NCBI GenBank assembly: GCA_026745465.1
Contig: JACYXH010000826.1
Span: forward strand, 4,938,724-5,002,723
DNA length: 64,000 nucleotides
Reading direction: 5' to 3'
DNA from: Lota lota
Taxonomy: Eukaryota > Chordata > Actinopteri > Gadiformes > Lotidae
Shown here piece by piece: positions 1-10,692 of this stretch. Each line of letters opens with the position of its first letter. Position 1 is the first letter of the stretch. The notes under the pieces are model-generated. The model made no database searches and had not been told where the DNA came from. It saw only the letters and a program-made list of their open reading frames with translations. The position numbers and the translations under genes were made by a program.

Positions 1-1487
1 ACACCCCTCTCTCTAGGACTGTGCATCACTACAACAGGTAACAACAAACTGTTATCTTACTCAGATGGGCTTGCAGATGAGCTTCTGTGAAAGACTTCTT
101 TCATCCCGTCTGTGTACCTTCATTGTGCATGTGGGTAGAATCTCAGTTCAGGAGCAGGAAAAAACATGATTATGTTTTGTAAGTTGCTTTTCCGGTACAC
201 TTTCCTCACAGCCAAGATGTTTGGCTTTAGAAAAACACAGACCTCTTAGAAATGAAGCAAGCGGAAAACATAAAGCCAGAGTGGGAAAATAGTTTTGAAG
301 ATTTTGTCGGAAATTGCTCAAATTGGCGGTATTTTGCCAAAGTGATGCAATCCCATGTGTGACAAAAGAGTCAGACAGTATTTTTGCAGATGGTAACTGA
401 GGTATTATAATTCAGGTGTTTCAACCAGCATCTGTTCCAAATGAAGACCATCGCTGGAGTCTAGGGCTGGCCCGAATACATAATTTCTAGCTTTGGATAT
501 TCGTTAGGTTTCCAAACGAATATCCGAATATTCGGTGAAGAAAAAAAGAAACACAAAACTGCATTCACTGCAAGTAAACGTATCAGGCGGAGACCACTGC
601 TGCAGAATCAAGTTTTTATCAACTGATCGTTTTCTAAAGTGGTTCAATTGGTTAAACAAATGTGTTATTTTAATAACGCAAAATAGCAAAACAACAATAG
701 TACGTCAGTGGCTTTCAGATCCACTCATCAGTCCGAGTTCGACTTGGTAACATGGTAAGAGCTTCAATGCAGCCTAAAAGTTTCCGAACACACACAGTTT
801 CCAAAGTATGGGAGTAAGCTTAGCGGCTTGCGTATCCTCACACTGGATGGCAGCTGTCAAAGTGCTACCGGAATATTCGAATAATGTTTGAATATCCAAA
901 ACTAACTAATGATAAATCGGTCAGCCCGTATTTGGCCATTCTGATGATGGTTGCCATTACCTCAACTGAAGTGCTGATGTGAAGCGTTCTTGGATGTCCA
1001 GCTTTAGTCTTACATGTGTTTGATCACTGGGATGTTGAGACGAAATGTAATGTAGCCTTCTACCCGAAGTCGCCAAATATGCATAGACGTTAAACAAACA
1101 TTGATATTTTTTTTATTTAAATTTAATGTTCTGTACATAAAATACAAAACAAAACGAATATCCGAATGCTAAATTGAGATTCAAATACCTTCCTAACGAA
1201 CGAATGTCCCACCTCCGCAAAAATATATCCCGGATAATCATTGTGTCTTATCTGATGTTATATAAAAATATTATCTCCATCAACTAACAGCATTCTATAC
1301 AGTGAGAGGAAAGTGCTCTGCATGACTAAATCCCAATCTGAGAAATAAAATGAAAGGTAAAAGGGCCATTCACCCCTTGGACTCAGATGTAAATTAAAGT
1401 TGATTGTGAAGCCAAAATAAGGCTAATACAAAGTGAAATTCAATTCTCTTTTCTTTCTCTCTCCCTCCCCCCCCCCCCCCCCCCCAG
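1..1487 (+). other. phf1: intron of the phf1-like gene (3' part), incomplete at left edge
   Basis: No coding exon is visible between the left edge and the acceptor at 1486-1487, so this stretch is read as the last intron (or part of it) of the gene whose final exon starts at 1488. It holds the MITE-like element at 464-927, AT-rich DNA at about 1080-1300, and a very long pyrimidine tract at 1444-1485 that ends in an uninterrupted C run just before the acceptor. The intron assignment is inference from the downstream exon, and the upstream exon lies outside the window. Confidence 0.5.
464..927. mobile_element. MITE-like element with imperfect ~40-bp terminal inverted repeats
   Basis: The left end (from GGGCTGGCCCGAATA at 464) and the reverse complement of the right end (ending GTCAGCCC at 927) align over about 40 bases and share the inner word TTTGGATATTC. 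The interior carries several GAATATTCG-like palindromes and no transposase. A related ATATCCGAAT segment lies at about 1155-1210, so the true element may be larger or nested. No convincing target duplication was found. The superfamily (hAT-like is plausible) is inference. Confidence 0.45.
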
Positions 1488-1914
1488 CAGTGAGGATACA
1501 TGCAGGGTGACCCCCCCCTGCCTCCCATGTGCCCTCCAGTCCAACAACAACAACCACCAACACCATCACCATAACCACAACTTGAACGGCAGCTACCAGC
1601 ACCACAACAACCACCATGCCAACTCCCACCCCCACCCCCACCAGCACCCCTACCCCCACCCACCGACCCACAAGCTGCTGGAGCCCTGCCCGTCCCTGCT
1701 GCTGAGGGGGCTGGCGTCTCACCAGGTGGGCATCGGTGGTGGGGGGGTGGGGGCGGGTGGTGGAGGAGGAGGCGGAGGGGGAGGGGGAGGGAGCGGGGGA
1801 GGTGGGGGAGGGGGAGGCGGTGGGGGGGAGGCGGTCCGGATCCTGGCGAGGCGCGTCACGCCTGACGGAAAGGTGCAGTACCTGGTGGAGTGGGGGAACG
1901 TCAGTGTTTACTGA
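1488..1914 (+). CDS. phf1: terminal coding exon of a Polycomb-like PHD finger protein (PHF1-type), C-terminal chromo-like tail
   Basis: Polycomb-like proteins (PHF1, MTF2, PHF19) are nuclear PRC2 accessory factors with an N-terminal Tudor domain, two PHD fingers and a short C-terminal chromo-like (Mtf2_C) segment. This exon would encode only the C-terminus. The acceptor AG is at 1486-1487 after a C-rich tract; an alternative AG at 1489-1490 would shorten the exon by 3 nt. The open frame reads SEDTCR, then an Asn/His-rich stretch (about 1525-1675), LLEPCPSLLLRGL, a Gly tract (about 1732-1830), and finally AVRILARRVTPDGKVQYLVE followed by WGNVSVY and a TGA stop at 1912-1914. The ILARRV..DGKVQYLVEW motif has the chromo-like form known at Polycomb-like C-termini. 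The neighbour syngap1 supports PHF1 over MTF2 or PHF19. The His and Gly low-complexity tracts next to the tail are unusual. Family assignment is by recognition, not alignment. Confidence 0.7.
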
Positions 1915-3888
1915 GGGAGGGAGGGAGAGACTGAGGAGGAGAGAGGGGGGGATGGAGGGAGAGAGAGTGGGGGGATGGAGTGTGAGAGAGAGGGGAGAGG
2001 GTGAGGGACAGACGGAGGGGAAGAAAGAGATATCGATGGATGGATGGAGAGAAACAGGGTGGAGAGGGTTGGCGGGGGGGTATAAATAAAGAGAGAGACA
2101 ATTTTTATGGAGGAAGAGATGGATGGAGATTGAAAATGGAGAGAGAGATTGGAGAAAAGAGGAGAAGATGGGGAAAAGGAGGGATTGAAGAGAAGGGAGC
2201 GTGACCCAATGACATATTTGGCAGCGGGGGGAACTTAGCCTGGAGAATTAGCTGTGTTTTGGCGCTGCCATCTGGTTGGCGTGTGTGGCGGTCATGATGG
2301 GGGTTCTTCAGCCAGTTTGGCCAGGAGCGAGGAGCTGTTGGCCAACAGAGGCTGTTCCTCCCCTTCCCCTCCAGAGGTCGCTAGGCAACACTAGGTTTGG
2401 ATTCTTTTCTGGCCTTTGAGCTGTTGAGGTCCACCCCCCCCCCCCCTTCTTATCGCGGTACACTCAAACCTTGAATCAATACACAAGAGGTTTGTATATT
2501 TTCTCCCCTTCAGCACAGAATGGACCAGCACACCTACAACACAACAATAACCCGTTTATGTTTAACATCTGTCCGTCATATAACTAGGAGCAAACGTGTG
2601 GACTTTTGTTTTATAAGTAGAATTATATATTCAAAATTAAAAAATATGTTGTATGACCAGATAACTTTATTTATTTATCCTTTTTTTTATGTGGTTGCTT
2701 TGCTTAGTGCCTAAACAGTGACTGCGTGTATCGTTCGGTGACCTTCGGTAAGGCACGTGTCACGGGGCAGACGGGTTACGTTACCGTAGCGATCAAACAG
2801 GTAACTGATAGGGAAAAAAACGGGTGTCGACAGAGGCCCTTGTTAATGTTTTCTTTTGACAGGGTTTCATCAAGTACCGATTGATCGATTTTGTATACTC
2901 AAAAACAAACAATATGTATACTCTTGATTGAAATTATTCAATTATTTTGTTTTGGGTCAGTTTTGTTTTTTTGTCATGCCACAAGATTAACAAGAGGCCT
3001 CAGAAGTGAAAGAGATTCTGATATTGTTCTATTTTTGCTTTGTAAGGTAAGGGTGCACCTGTTCCTTAACTCTCAAGGGACCAGGCCGACAACATATTTA
3101 CTGCAAAATGTGAACTGGATCCACTCCCACTAGAACTGTTAAAACTCAATTTTATTTCCTGGAGGCTGATGTTACTTTGCTCTATAACAGCTAATGATCG
3201 GTAAAATAAATTTAGTAAATATGGGTTTGAATTGTATGTGTTGTTGAGGCTTGATTTACTGTTAACATTCCTCTGATAGCTATAGATGTACTTCTGGTGA
3301 CGAGTAGACTGTAGGTATGGACTCGATATAAAAACGTCCTTCTGAAAAACACTTTATTTTAACACATTAAGAATTATGTTTTGAAAGTTGATTATTTTTA
3401 CAGTTTATTAGAGTGATCATTTCAATTTGTATGTTTCCCTTAATACAATAAGCCCAAAGTATTTTTTGTATAGTTCAGGTTACAACAAACGATTAAACTG
3501 TTAAACATGATGATTCTAAAGTGTCAGGCATTGTGTTTTCCAAACTCCCAAAGTCTTCTTTATTTGACCACAAAACCATGGATACGCTCTGGATGGGCAA
3601 GGATGTCGCTAAAGCTTCCTATAAGATGCTGATGAATGTATTGGTGTGTTTTCTATGGTATGTTTATTCCCGTCAAGTGCTTGTTGGGTCATATAGTTAG
3701 ACGGAAGTCGAGCAGAATATCTTAAAAGATGTATACAAGGAAAAAAACTGTTTAAATTCAGGCCTAAATCTTATGGAGAGCTAGCCTTGTTCTTATTTGT
3801 AGTCAAGTCCAAGTTCAATTATTTTGGACAACCAATGTTTGTACATGTATACCCTGCGATGATACTAATATGTAACCTTGAAAATAAA
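1915..3888 (+). other. phf1 3' UTR and downstream flank with candidate poly(A) signals
   Basis: After the stop codon the DNA is a purine-rich GA tract to about 2200. AATAAA occurs at 2085-2090 within GA repeats and again at 3883-3888, where it is followed by T-rich sequence (about 3905-3965) that could serve as a downstream element. The actual cleavage site cannot be decided from sequence. No coding exon or CUTA-like reading frame was recognised here. Confidence 0.4.
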
Positions 3889-4639
3889 AAGTTTCACCTC
3901 ACCTTTTGACAAAATGTCTGGACGAATTTTGTTTTTTAAATAAATGTTTTTGCATTATTTATTTGTTTCAGTATATTGCAGTGTGCATGTGTGTGTGTGT
4001 TATCCAAATACTTGTCAGCAATGGTCATTCATTGAACAACCATCATCAACTAATATTCACAGATTAGGAATGGGTGTTTGCAGACATTTCAACATTTTTG
4101 TTTTTTAACTCAATCAGCAGAACCCACGTGACTGCTGAGCTTTAGCAATTTCCGCTTGATTATCCATTTAAACTCCTGTAAATGCAGTGGACGCTCGAGA
4201 CCACTAGATGGTACCCACATCTCGCGATTGTCTCCAATTTCCGCCACCAGGGCCTGGCTACTGTAAGCCAACTGTAAAAGCACACAACGCCATTTTGGTT
4301 CCATTGATACCCAATGAAGCGTGCGGTTGCCCAATATGGTCATGTGCTGTAAATACTACTATTGGTGTTTCATTTACTATCATTATTTTATTATTTAGAT
4401 AACAGAAGTTTACATTGCCCACGTGTAATTTTGCCTATAGTGCGTCATTTTCAGTTGCAGGGGAAGTTTGGAAAAGCAATCTTCAATGGGTCTGTAATCA
4501 AATGTTCATTCAAGCCCCTCAGACATATTCATTTATTGTTATAATACAAAAAGCAGACCTCGAACAGCGTGCTTGCCGAAACTTGCATCACAGAAAAAAT
4601 ATTATAAAGTGACAAGTCACATTCAGCTAGCCATATAGC
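3889..4639. other. intergenic stretch without recognisable feature
   Basis: Short open frames of 60-77 codons on both strands (for example 4110-4343 on the minus strand) lack recognisable motifs. A short GT run lies at 3987-4001. I see no gene, RNA or transposon that I can support. Confidence 0.4.
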
Positions 4640-4975
4640 TTATGCCTACTGTAGTTGGCGGCGGGTGTTTTGTGTGCGTGATTATGCGTTTGCGCGCGCA
4701 CTATTGTGCATTCACTGCACGTTCGTGAGTAAAGTGGAAAAGACGCCAAATGTAGCCCGAAACGACTGCAGTCAATTTACTCTCGCTGCATTACTCTTTA
4801 ATAAGCGACGATAGTGCGTAAAATACATTGAATTGGCTTTAACATGGGTTAAAGAGATATTGAGAAATGAGCACGCGGACGCTGTCAGCCACCCACCCCC
4901 TACGCGCGCTCTCTCTCCCTCTCTCTCATTCACTCTCGCGTTTCACCCTCACACCTTAATAACAGCGCGTGCAAC

Positions 4976-5015
<40 letters not shown>

Positions 5016-5245
5016 TACACACACAACCCCTCATTCTGCATCTAATAATCGAGGCACGAGGACATCTAAAATGTGTGTAAGCGAGCGCGGAAAGATGCCT
5101 ATTTTTACGTAGTACGGAATACTGGCCTCGCCACGAGCATCGTCACTGAAAAGCTTCTCTCTATTCTACTGACTCGTGTCGTCTTGCCTCTGGAGTGCCG
5201 CGAGACAGCTGAGACGCAAAAGAACACGTTCAATGCCGTTGGAAC
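4640..5245 (+). promoter_or_regulatory. syngap1: putative syngap1 promoter and 5' UTR, CpG-richer than surroundings
   Basis: CpG dinucleotides are conspicuously more frequent from about 4655 to 5250 (for example TGCGCGCGCAC near 4690, and 4870-4975) than in the rest of the window, and the enrichment continues past exon 1 to about 5850. It sits directly upstream of the deduced start codon at 5246. No clear TATA box was seen, which is common for CpG-type vertebrate promoters. It contains an (AC)n run at 4978-5022. An in-frame TGA at 5210-5212 shows that coding cannot extend upstream within this exon. The transcription start is unknown. Confidence 0.4.
4978..5022. repeat. (AC)n microsatellite
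   Basis: Near-perfect AC repeats with a few CG and AT interruptions, within the putative syngap1 promoter/5' UTR. Confidence 0.95.
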
Positions 5246-5267
5246 ATGTCCTATGTTCCCTTCCAAG
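5246..5267 (+). CDS. syngap1: syngap1 coding exon 1 (7 codons plus 1 base), start codon
   Basis: SynGAP is a Ras/Rap GTPase-activating protein of the postsynaptic density of excitatory neurons. The ATG at 5246 has A at -3 and reads MSYVPFQ, followed by one base (G) and a strong donor GTAAGC at 5268. Mammalian SYNGAP1 contains MSYAPFRD at an alternative start, and the Asp codon is completed here by AT at the start of exon 2 (G|AT = Asp). The residue match together with the exact phase match is strong evidence despite the tiny size. An in-frame stop at 5210-5212 with no ATG in between fixes this Met as the start. A longer mammalian N-terminus (MSRSRAS...) is not encoded here. Other promoters could exist outside what I can recognise. 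Confidence 0.82.
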
Positions 5268-5351
5268 GTAAGCCATTATAACGGAATACATAATTTTTTC
5301 TTCTCCTCAATCCGCTGCATGTTTTTTCCTGTCCTCCCCCTCTAAATCTCT

Positions 5352-5353
<2 letters not shown>

Positions 5354-5438
<85 letters not shown>
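5354..5438. repeat. (CT)42 microsatellite close to exon 1 donor
   Basis: An uninterrupted CT run of about 85 bp starting 87 bp after the exon 1 donor. Confidence 0.97.
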
Positions 5439-5441
<3 letters not shown>

Positions 5442-5647
5442 GTTATCTCCCGCTTTCCCTCCAGCGCTCTCCCTGTCTCTCTCACTCTGTCTTCTTTTCT
5501 ATCTCGTCATCTACATCAATCTACTTCTCGCTAATACGTTATTACGCATGAGGTGTACTTGAACGCGCCATAGCCGACAGGTGTATTGAGCGTGAGGCGA
5601 AGTCACTATTAGATAAAAAAAAACGCCACTTCCCTCGAATCAGATAG

Positions 5648-5689
5648 TGTGCGCGCGCGCGTGTGTGTGTGTGTGTGTGTGTGTGTGTT
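5648..5689. repeat. (GC)n-(GT)n compound microsatellite
   Basis: A GC alternation of about 12 bp passes directly into a GT run. Alternating purine-pyrimidine DNA of this kind can adopt Z-DNA. Confidence 0.95.
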
Positions 5690-6353
5690 AGTGTTGTAGA
5701 GAGCAGTGCATGCGGCAACTATAGTATTGTGATAAGGAATGCACGCGAGCCCTGCTGCTGTTGCACGGGTTATTCAGCTACTCACGGCTTTCTTTGGTGA
5801 CGAATCTGTAAACCCACCGACCTTTAACGCATGTGAAATGATGCAGCCGGGGGTGATATAGCCGACATTGTAGGCTACTTATTGAACGCTAAAACTTTGC
5901 ACCCCCCTCCCTGACTCCTGAAAAAAAAAGCGCCTGCAGGTTAGGCCTATATTTAAATCGCTCCATTATCCAACTGCTGTATTGTTGTTTTTTTTACTTG
6001 TAATGTGTTTTTCTCGAAATTGAGTCAATATCGCTATTATGTGTGGGTGAGAGGCGATTTAACGTACGTTTAAGGAAGATTCCATTAGTATCATGGCACC
6101 GCAACTGGGACTAATGCTATAGGCCTATGTGCACGGCGTGCTGCAGTGAACTGCCTCCCCATCCAGCCAGTAGTCGAACCGCTCGATGTATGAGCGTCTC
6201 TTATTGGGGGGCCCCGGGTCTTTAAACTCCATGCCGGAGTCAGTTGGGGGCAGACGTCGTGAAATGTGAGGTGGAACGCCCACTCGAAAGTTACGGAGGA
6301 ACCTTCAAGGATTTTGGTGGTAGTCTGTGTGATATGGAAGGCTGCATACCTGC

Positions 6354-6356
<3 letters not shown>

Positions 6357-6422
<66 letters not shown>

Positions 6423-6451
6423 GTATATGTGTGTGTGAGAGAGAGATAGAG

Positions 6452-6518
<67 letters not shown>

Positions 6519-6524
6519 GAGAGG
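6357..6524. repeat. (GT)n-(GA)n compound microsatellite
   Basis: A GT run of about 80 bp is joined to a GA-rich run of about 88 bp. The open frames on both strands here (poly CV, poly HT, poly RE) are repeat artefacts. Confidence 0.96.
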
Positions 6525-7699
6525 GGTAAAGGGGGTGTGTAAGTGGAGGTAACAGAGAGAGAGGACAACAGGACTGATTTAATACCCAGCGGTGACAAAC
6601 ACACAGACCTGGGTGCACTGAGCACGGGAGTCGATTGCATAATGCTGGAGAGGTGCTCAGAGACCCACTGGAAGAATCACAACCTGTTCAGTATAACGCC
6701 CCCCTAAAACCTGACAGCCAGGAGAATATACTGCATTACTCGCTATGTATCCTACTTTATGCATTTTCTTAAAGGAAAATCAAACCCTACAGCTACTTAT
6801 TTGAGATGAAAAGTGATGTAGTGAGTGCCACAATATGGATATGGATGGATCCTGGTCCAAATGAAAATTTACATTTAAATGCACAAAGTTTTAAAAACGT
6901 ATAGGATAAGATGGACTCAAAATACCCTCTGCTATTAGGTTAAACTCATGCTATTACTTTCATTGTTACTGGCAGTTTTCTGCCCTGCCGGGCAGAAAAC
7001 TGTAGGGCAAATGTTGATAGCAGTCTAGGACTATAGCTCAAACAGGGTGTTTGTTTTTCTCTTCCCTTCAGGGAGGTAAGGAGTGTATTGTGTATCGGCA
7101 ATAGCAGTGGTGGTCATGAGTTGGATTTAGAGCCGATGTGAACCACAACAGGGTCACTGGCTATACCATCATGGCTGTGGTGGAAGGATTTAAGTGTTGG
7201 TGGTGGTGGGAAGGTATTGAGGATAATGAGATATTGGTGCTTTCATTCAGTTGAATCGGACAAGACACTGGTCAAGTTAAAATGGCAATGTCATAAACAG
7301 ATTTCTCAGATATTCGTTCCTCGTTTGGTCAAATAACACTTTTGAATGACCTGTTGAAGATGTTTTATTATTTTGAGTATATAACTAGTGCAACACGGCT
7401 ACTGTACTAGACTAGGGACTACAGATGTGAAAGGGACTACAGATGTGAATCAGCCTAAAGCTATAATCTGGTACGGTGCATAAAACGGTGACATTTATGT
7501 TTTAAACTGTACGTGGTCTCTTTTAAATAAATAAATAGACTGGAATGCTAAACTTGAATGGACTAGAGTGGACTACTGAATTGGACTGGAACAGAGTCGA
7601 CTGAGTGGGCTGTGTGATTGGCTCAGGGTCTTTCCTAGGTCAACAGGTGTAAGGTGTAATTCCAATTAATTGAACCACGCTGGTGTCATGGTGTTATCC

Positions 7700-7900
7700 G
7701 GCTTGCTTTCATCAGTAACGCTTAGCTTTTTTGCTAATGCGTAGCTTACATCACTAAAGCATAGCTGTTGTTGCCACACATAGTTTTTACTGCTAAACGT
7801 AGATTTCACTGCTACAGGTAGCTTTCGCCGCCATATTCAGTTTTCGCCACTGACGCGTAGCTTTCACTGCTAACATGTAGCTTTACTTGCTACGCTCCCA
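7700..7900. repeat. degenerate minisatellite with TAGCTTTCACTGCTA-like units
   Basis: Units of about 20-25 bp containing GTAGCTTT(C)ACTGCTA recur about eight times with substitutions. A related block rich in CTACGCTAAGCTAAT lies at 8188-8272, on the far side of the (AC)n tract. Confidence 0.6.
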
Positions 7901-8070
7901 GCCTGTGTCAATATACATTAGCAGCTCCATGGTTACTGTGAACAGAATTATGTAATACTCATTATTAATTTTTTATTTATTGTTACCACGGTGACTCAAC
8001 AGTGTCAGCTGAGGCTCATATGCATGTTGAGAAGGCTGGATATTAGCGTGACATTGATTTGGGATGAGAT

Positions 8071-8075
8071 ACACA

Positions 8076-8146
<71 letters not shown>

Positions 8147-8148
8147 AC
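8071..8148. repeat. (AC)n microsatellite
   Basis: AC repeats of about 78 bp with two AT interruptions. Confidence 0.96.
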
Positions 8149-8367
8149 GCCTCCAGTTACAGATGTAGCCTCGGAGCCCACATGGATGCTACGCTAAGCT
8201 AATATTCTACGCTAAGCATATGCATTCTGCAAAGCTAATTCACTACGCTAAGCTAATGCACTCTGCTAAGCCATTTGCAGTCATGCCAAGAGCCCTCCCT
8301 CACATGGGCCGGCAGTTAGTGGGAGGCAGGCAGCAGAAGAGATGGGCCTTCCAATCTTGGCTTGGTT

Positions 8368-8414
<47 letters not shown>

Positions 8415-8548
8415 CTCTCTCTCTCTCGCTCTCTCTCTCTCGCTCTCTCTCTCGCTCTCTCTCTCGCTCTCTCTCTCGCTCTCTCTCGCTCTCTCTCTCG
8501 TGCTCTCTGTCTCTCTCTCTCTCTCTCTCTGTCTCTCTCACTGTCACT
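8368..8548. repeat. (CT)n microsatellite with periodic CG interruptions
   Basis: CT repeats interrupted by CG roughly every 10-12 bases between 8411 and 8500, giving CTCTCTCTCG-like blocks. Long open frames across it encode only Ser/Leu or Arg/Glu runs. Confidence 0.95.
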
Positions 8549-8720
8549 GTTTCTCTGCAGCTCATACATTCCTGCAGTGTCTATTGCTCACTCTCTTTCT
8601 TTTTCTGTCTTTCTCTTCTCCTTTCTGTCTTAATCTTTTCTTCTTTGTCGTCTGTTGTGTTCAAGTCAATCCTTATCTCTACTCATGCATCCAGGTTCAT
8701 GCACTCTCATGGACACTAAT

Positions 8721-8721
<1 letters not shown>

Positions 8722-8764
<43 letters not shown>

Positions 8765-8808
8765 ACACACACACACACTCACACACTCACTCACACACCA
8801 CAGACACA
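8722..8808. repeat. (AC)n microsatellite
   Basis: AC repeats with AT and TC interruptions, followed to about 8995 by looser CACAA/CATAC-rich sequence. Confidence 0.93.
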
Positions 8809-9198
8809 CACAAATCGTTAAATATACAACAATCTCACACGCAAAGATGCAAATGCACACATGCATCTACTCACCCATACACACAAACACCATCACAGCT
8901 ACACAAATGCACACACTTCTCCACATGTATAACAATCTCACACATATGTATACACACAAGCAAACATGCATACACACAAACATACACACAAACCTGCTAC
9001 ACCCTGCTCCCTCACTTCAATTTTCTCTCCTACACCTCTCTCCACCTCCACCCTCCCCCTCTCTCTCTCTCCACCTCCAACCTCCTAGCATCTCTCTGTA
9101 CACCTCCACCCCTGCACTCCTCATCCTCCCATGCTGCTTTGGCTGCATGGGAGGAGGGCAGATGGACCGAGAGGAAGTCACCAGCCAGACAGCTTGTT

Positions 9199-9665
9199 CC
9201 CTTCCCTCCCCACTCCTTCCCTCCCCACTCCTCCCCTCCCTGCTCCTCTCCTCCCTGCCTTGCTCCTCTCCTCCCTGCTCCTCTCCTCCCTGCCCTGCTC
9301 CTCTCCTCCCTGCTCCTCCCCTCCCTGCTACTCTCCTCCCTGCTCCTCTCTTTCAAGCTCCTCTCCTCCTGCTCCTCTCCTCTCTGCTTCTCCCACCTTG
9401 TCTCTACTTCTCTCCTCCCTGCTACTCCTCTTCTCCTCACTCTCTCTATTCTTTCCTGCTCCTCTGTTCCCCACTAACCTCCTCTCCTCTCTGCTTCTGA
9501 TTGGTCCTCTCCTCTCTGCTTTTCCCTGCTCCTCTCCTCCACTTTCTTCCCCACTGCTCCTCGTCTTCTCAATTCCTCCCACCTCCTCTCCACTCCTCTC
9601 TGCACTTCCGTTTCTCTCCTTCACTCTCTTCCCCACTCCTCCTCAGCTCCCAACTCCTCCCCACT
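9199..9665. repeat. polypyrimidine minisatellite with 15-bp TGCTCCTCTCCTCCC-like units
   Basis: Units of about 12-16 bp, best read as TGCTCCTCTCCTCCC, repeat with variation. The + strand is almost wholly C+T, so all three forward frames are open over hundreds of bases (for example 8362-9477 and 9131-9730). These are not genes. Confidence 0.85.
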
Positions 9666-9902
9666 TCTCTCCTCTATCCACTTGTACAGCACCTTCATAC
9701 AGAGGTTCCGTCATGCTTGACCACACTTAAAGTGACAGTACACCCCCACCGAGACTCTGCAGTAGCCTTCCCCCCCCACCTCCACCTCCCCTTGCGCTTC
9801 TTCCTCTTGTCACTCTCTCCACATTCTTATCTCTCTCTCTCTTTCTCTCCCTCTCGCTCTCTTCCCTGTTCAGTTTCCCCATCTTCTCCGTCCGTCCGTC
9901 CG

Positions 9903-9904
<2 letters not shown>

Positions 9905-9958
<54 letters not shown>
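9905..9958. repeat. (CT)n microsatellite
   Basis: A CT run of about 50 bp preceded by a short CCGT repeat (about 9888-9904). Confidence 0.95.
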
Positions 9959-9960
<2 letters not shown>

Positions 9961-10586
9961 TTGTGTGACATAAGGGTCTGTCTTACACCCCTTCACTGCA
10001 GAGGCTGTGCCAGAACCCATCATCTGTTGGGCTATTACTGTACTGAGATCTCTCTGGCCCCGTGTGCAAGCTAGATCCTCTGTCAAGAGAGAGAAAGAGA
10101 CATAGCGAGAGAAATTTCATTCATTCTCCAGTGGGTAGTTCATTGTAGTTTTTTCTCATCATGGCAAATTAGTTGCAAAATTGGACTGTGAATTAACAGG
10201 ATTTCTGAAAAGTGATCTGAACTGCTGATCTTGTAGTGATCTGGCAGTTTCCCACATCACAGTGAATGAGATATCCATTTGAGCAATATCTATGAATAAG
10301 CGGTATGCTAATACAAACTATGAATTGTTACTCATTACGTTGAGCCTTAGCGACTTCAGGTGCCAACATCATGTCCCTGCTTTTCCTCGATTTGTGGGGG
10401 GAAAATAAATGCATTAATACATTGATGTTGTCATTGAAGCCATGTGGTGAAGCAGTTGCACCATAATCTGTCTTGGAGTCAAAAAAGTCACTCAAAGTTC
10501 AACCAGCTCTCATATACAAATCGTTTACATATAGTTAGCATAAAGTACCGTTACATGCTGGAATGTAATAAATATGCATAGAAGTG

Positions 10587-10638
<52 letters not shown>

Positions 10639-10692
10639 GTGTGTGTGTGTGTATGTATCCATGTGTTTGTGTATCCGTGTGTGTGTGTGTGG
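10587..10692. repeat. (GT)n microsatellite
   Basis: GT repeats with CG, AT and CC interruptions. Confidence 0.95.

Noticed and set aside
1423-1722. Minus-strand Gly/Val-rich frames over the phf1 exon
   Set aside because: Antisense of the His/Asn/Pro-rich coding strand; the + frame ends in a recognisable chromo-like tail.
4110-4343. Minus-strand 77-codon frame considered as a remnant of CUTA
   Set aside because: No CutA motif is visible; the sequence reads as anonymous intergenic DNA.
8362-9730. Long forward open frames (up to 371 codons) rich in Ser, Leu, Pro and His
   Set aside because: They lie in polypyrimidine and AC repeats, where stop codons cannot occur; no domains, splice context or codon structure.
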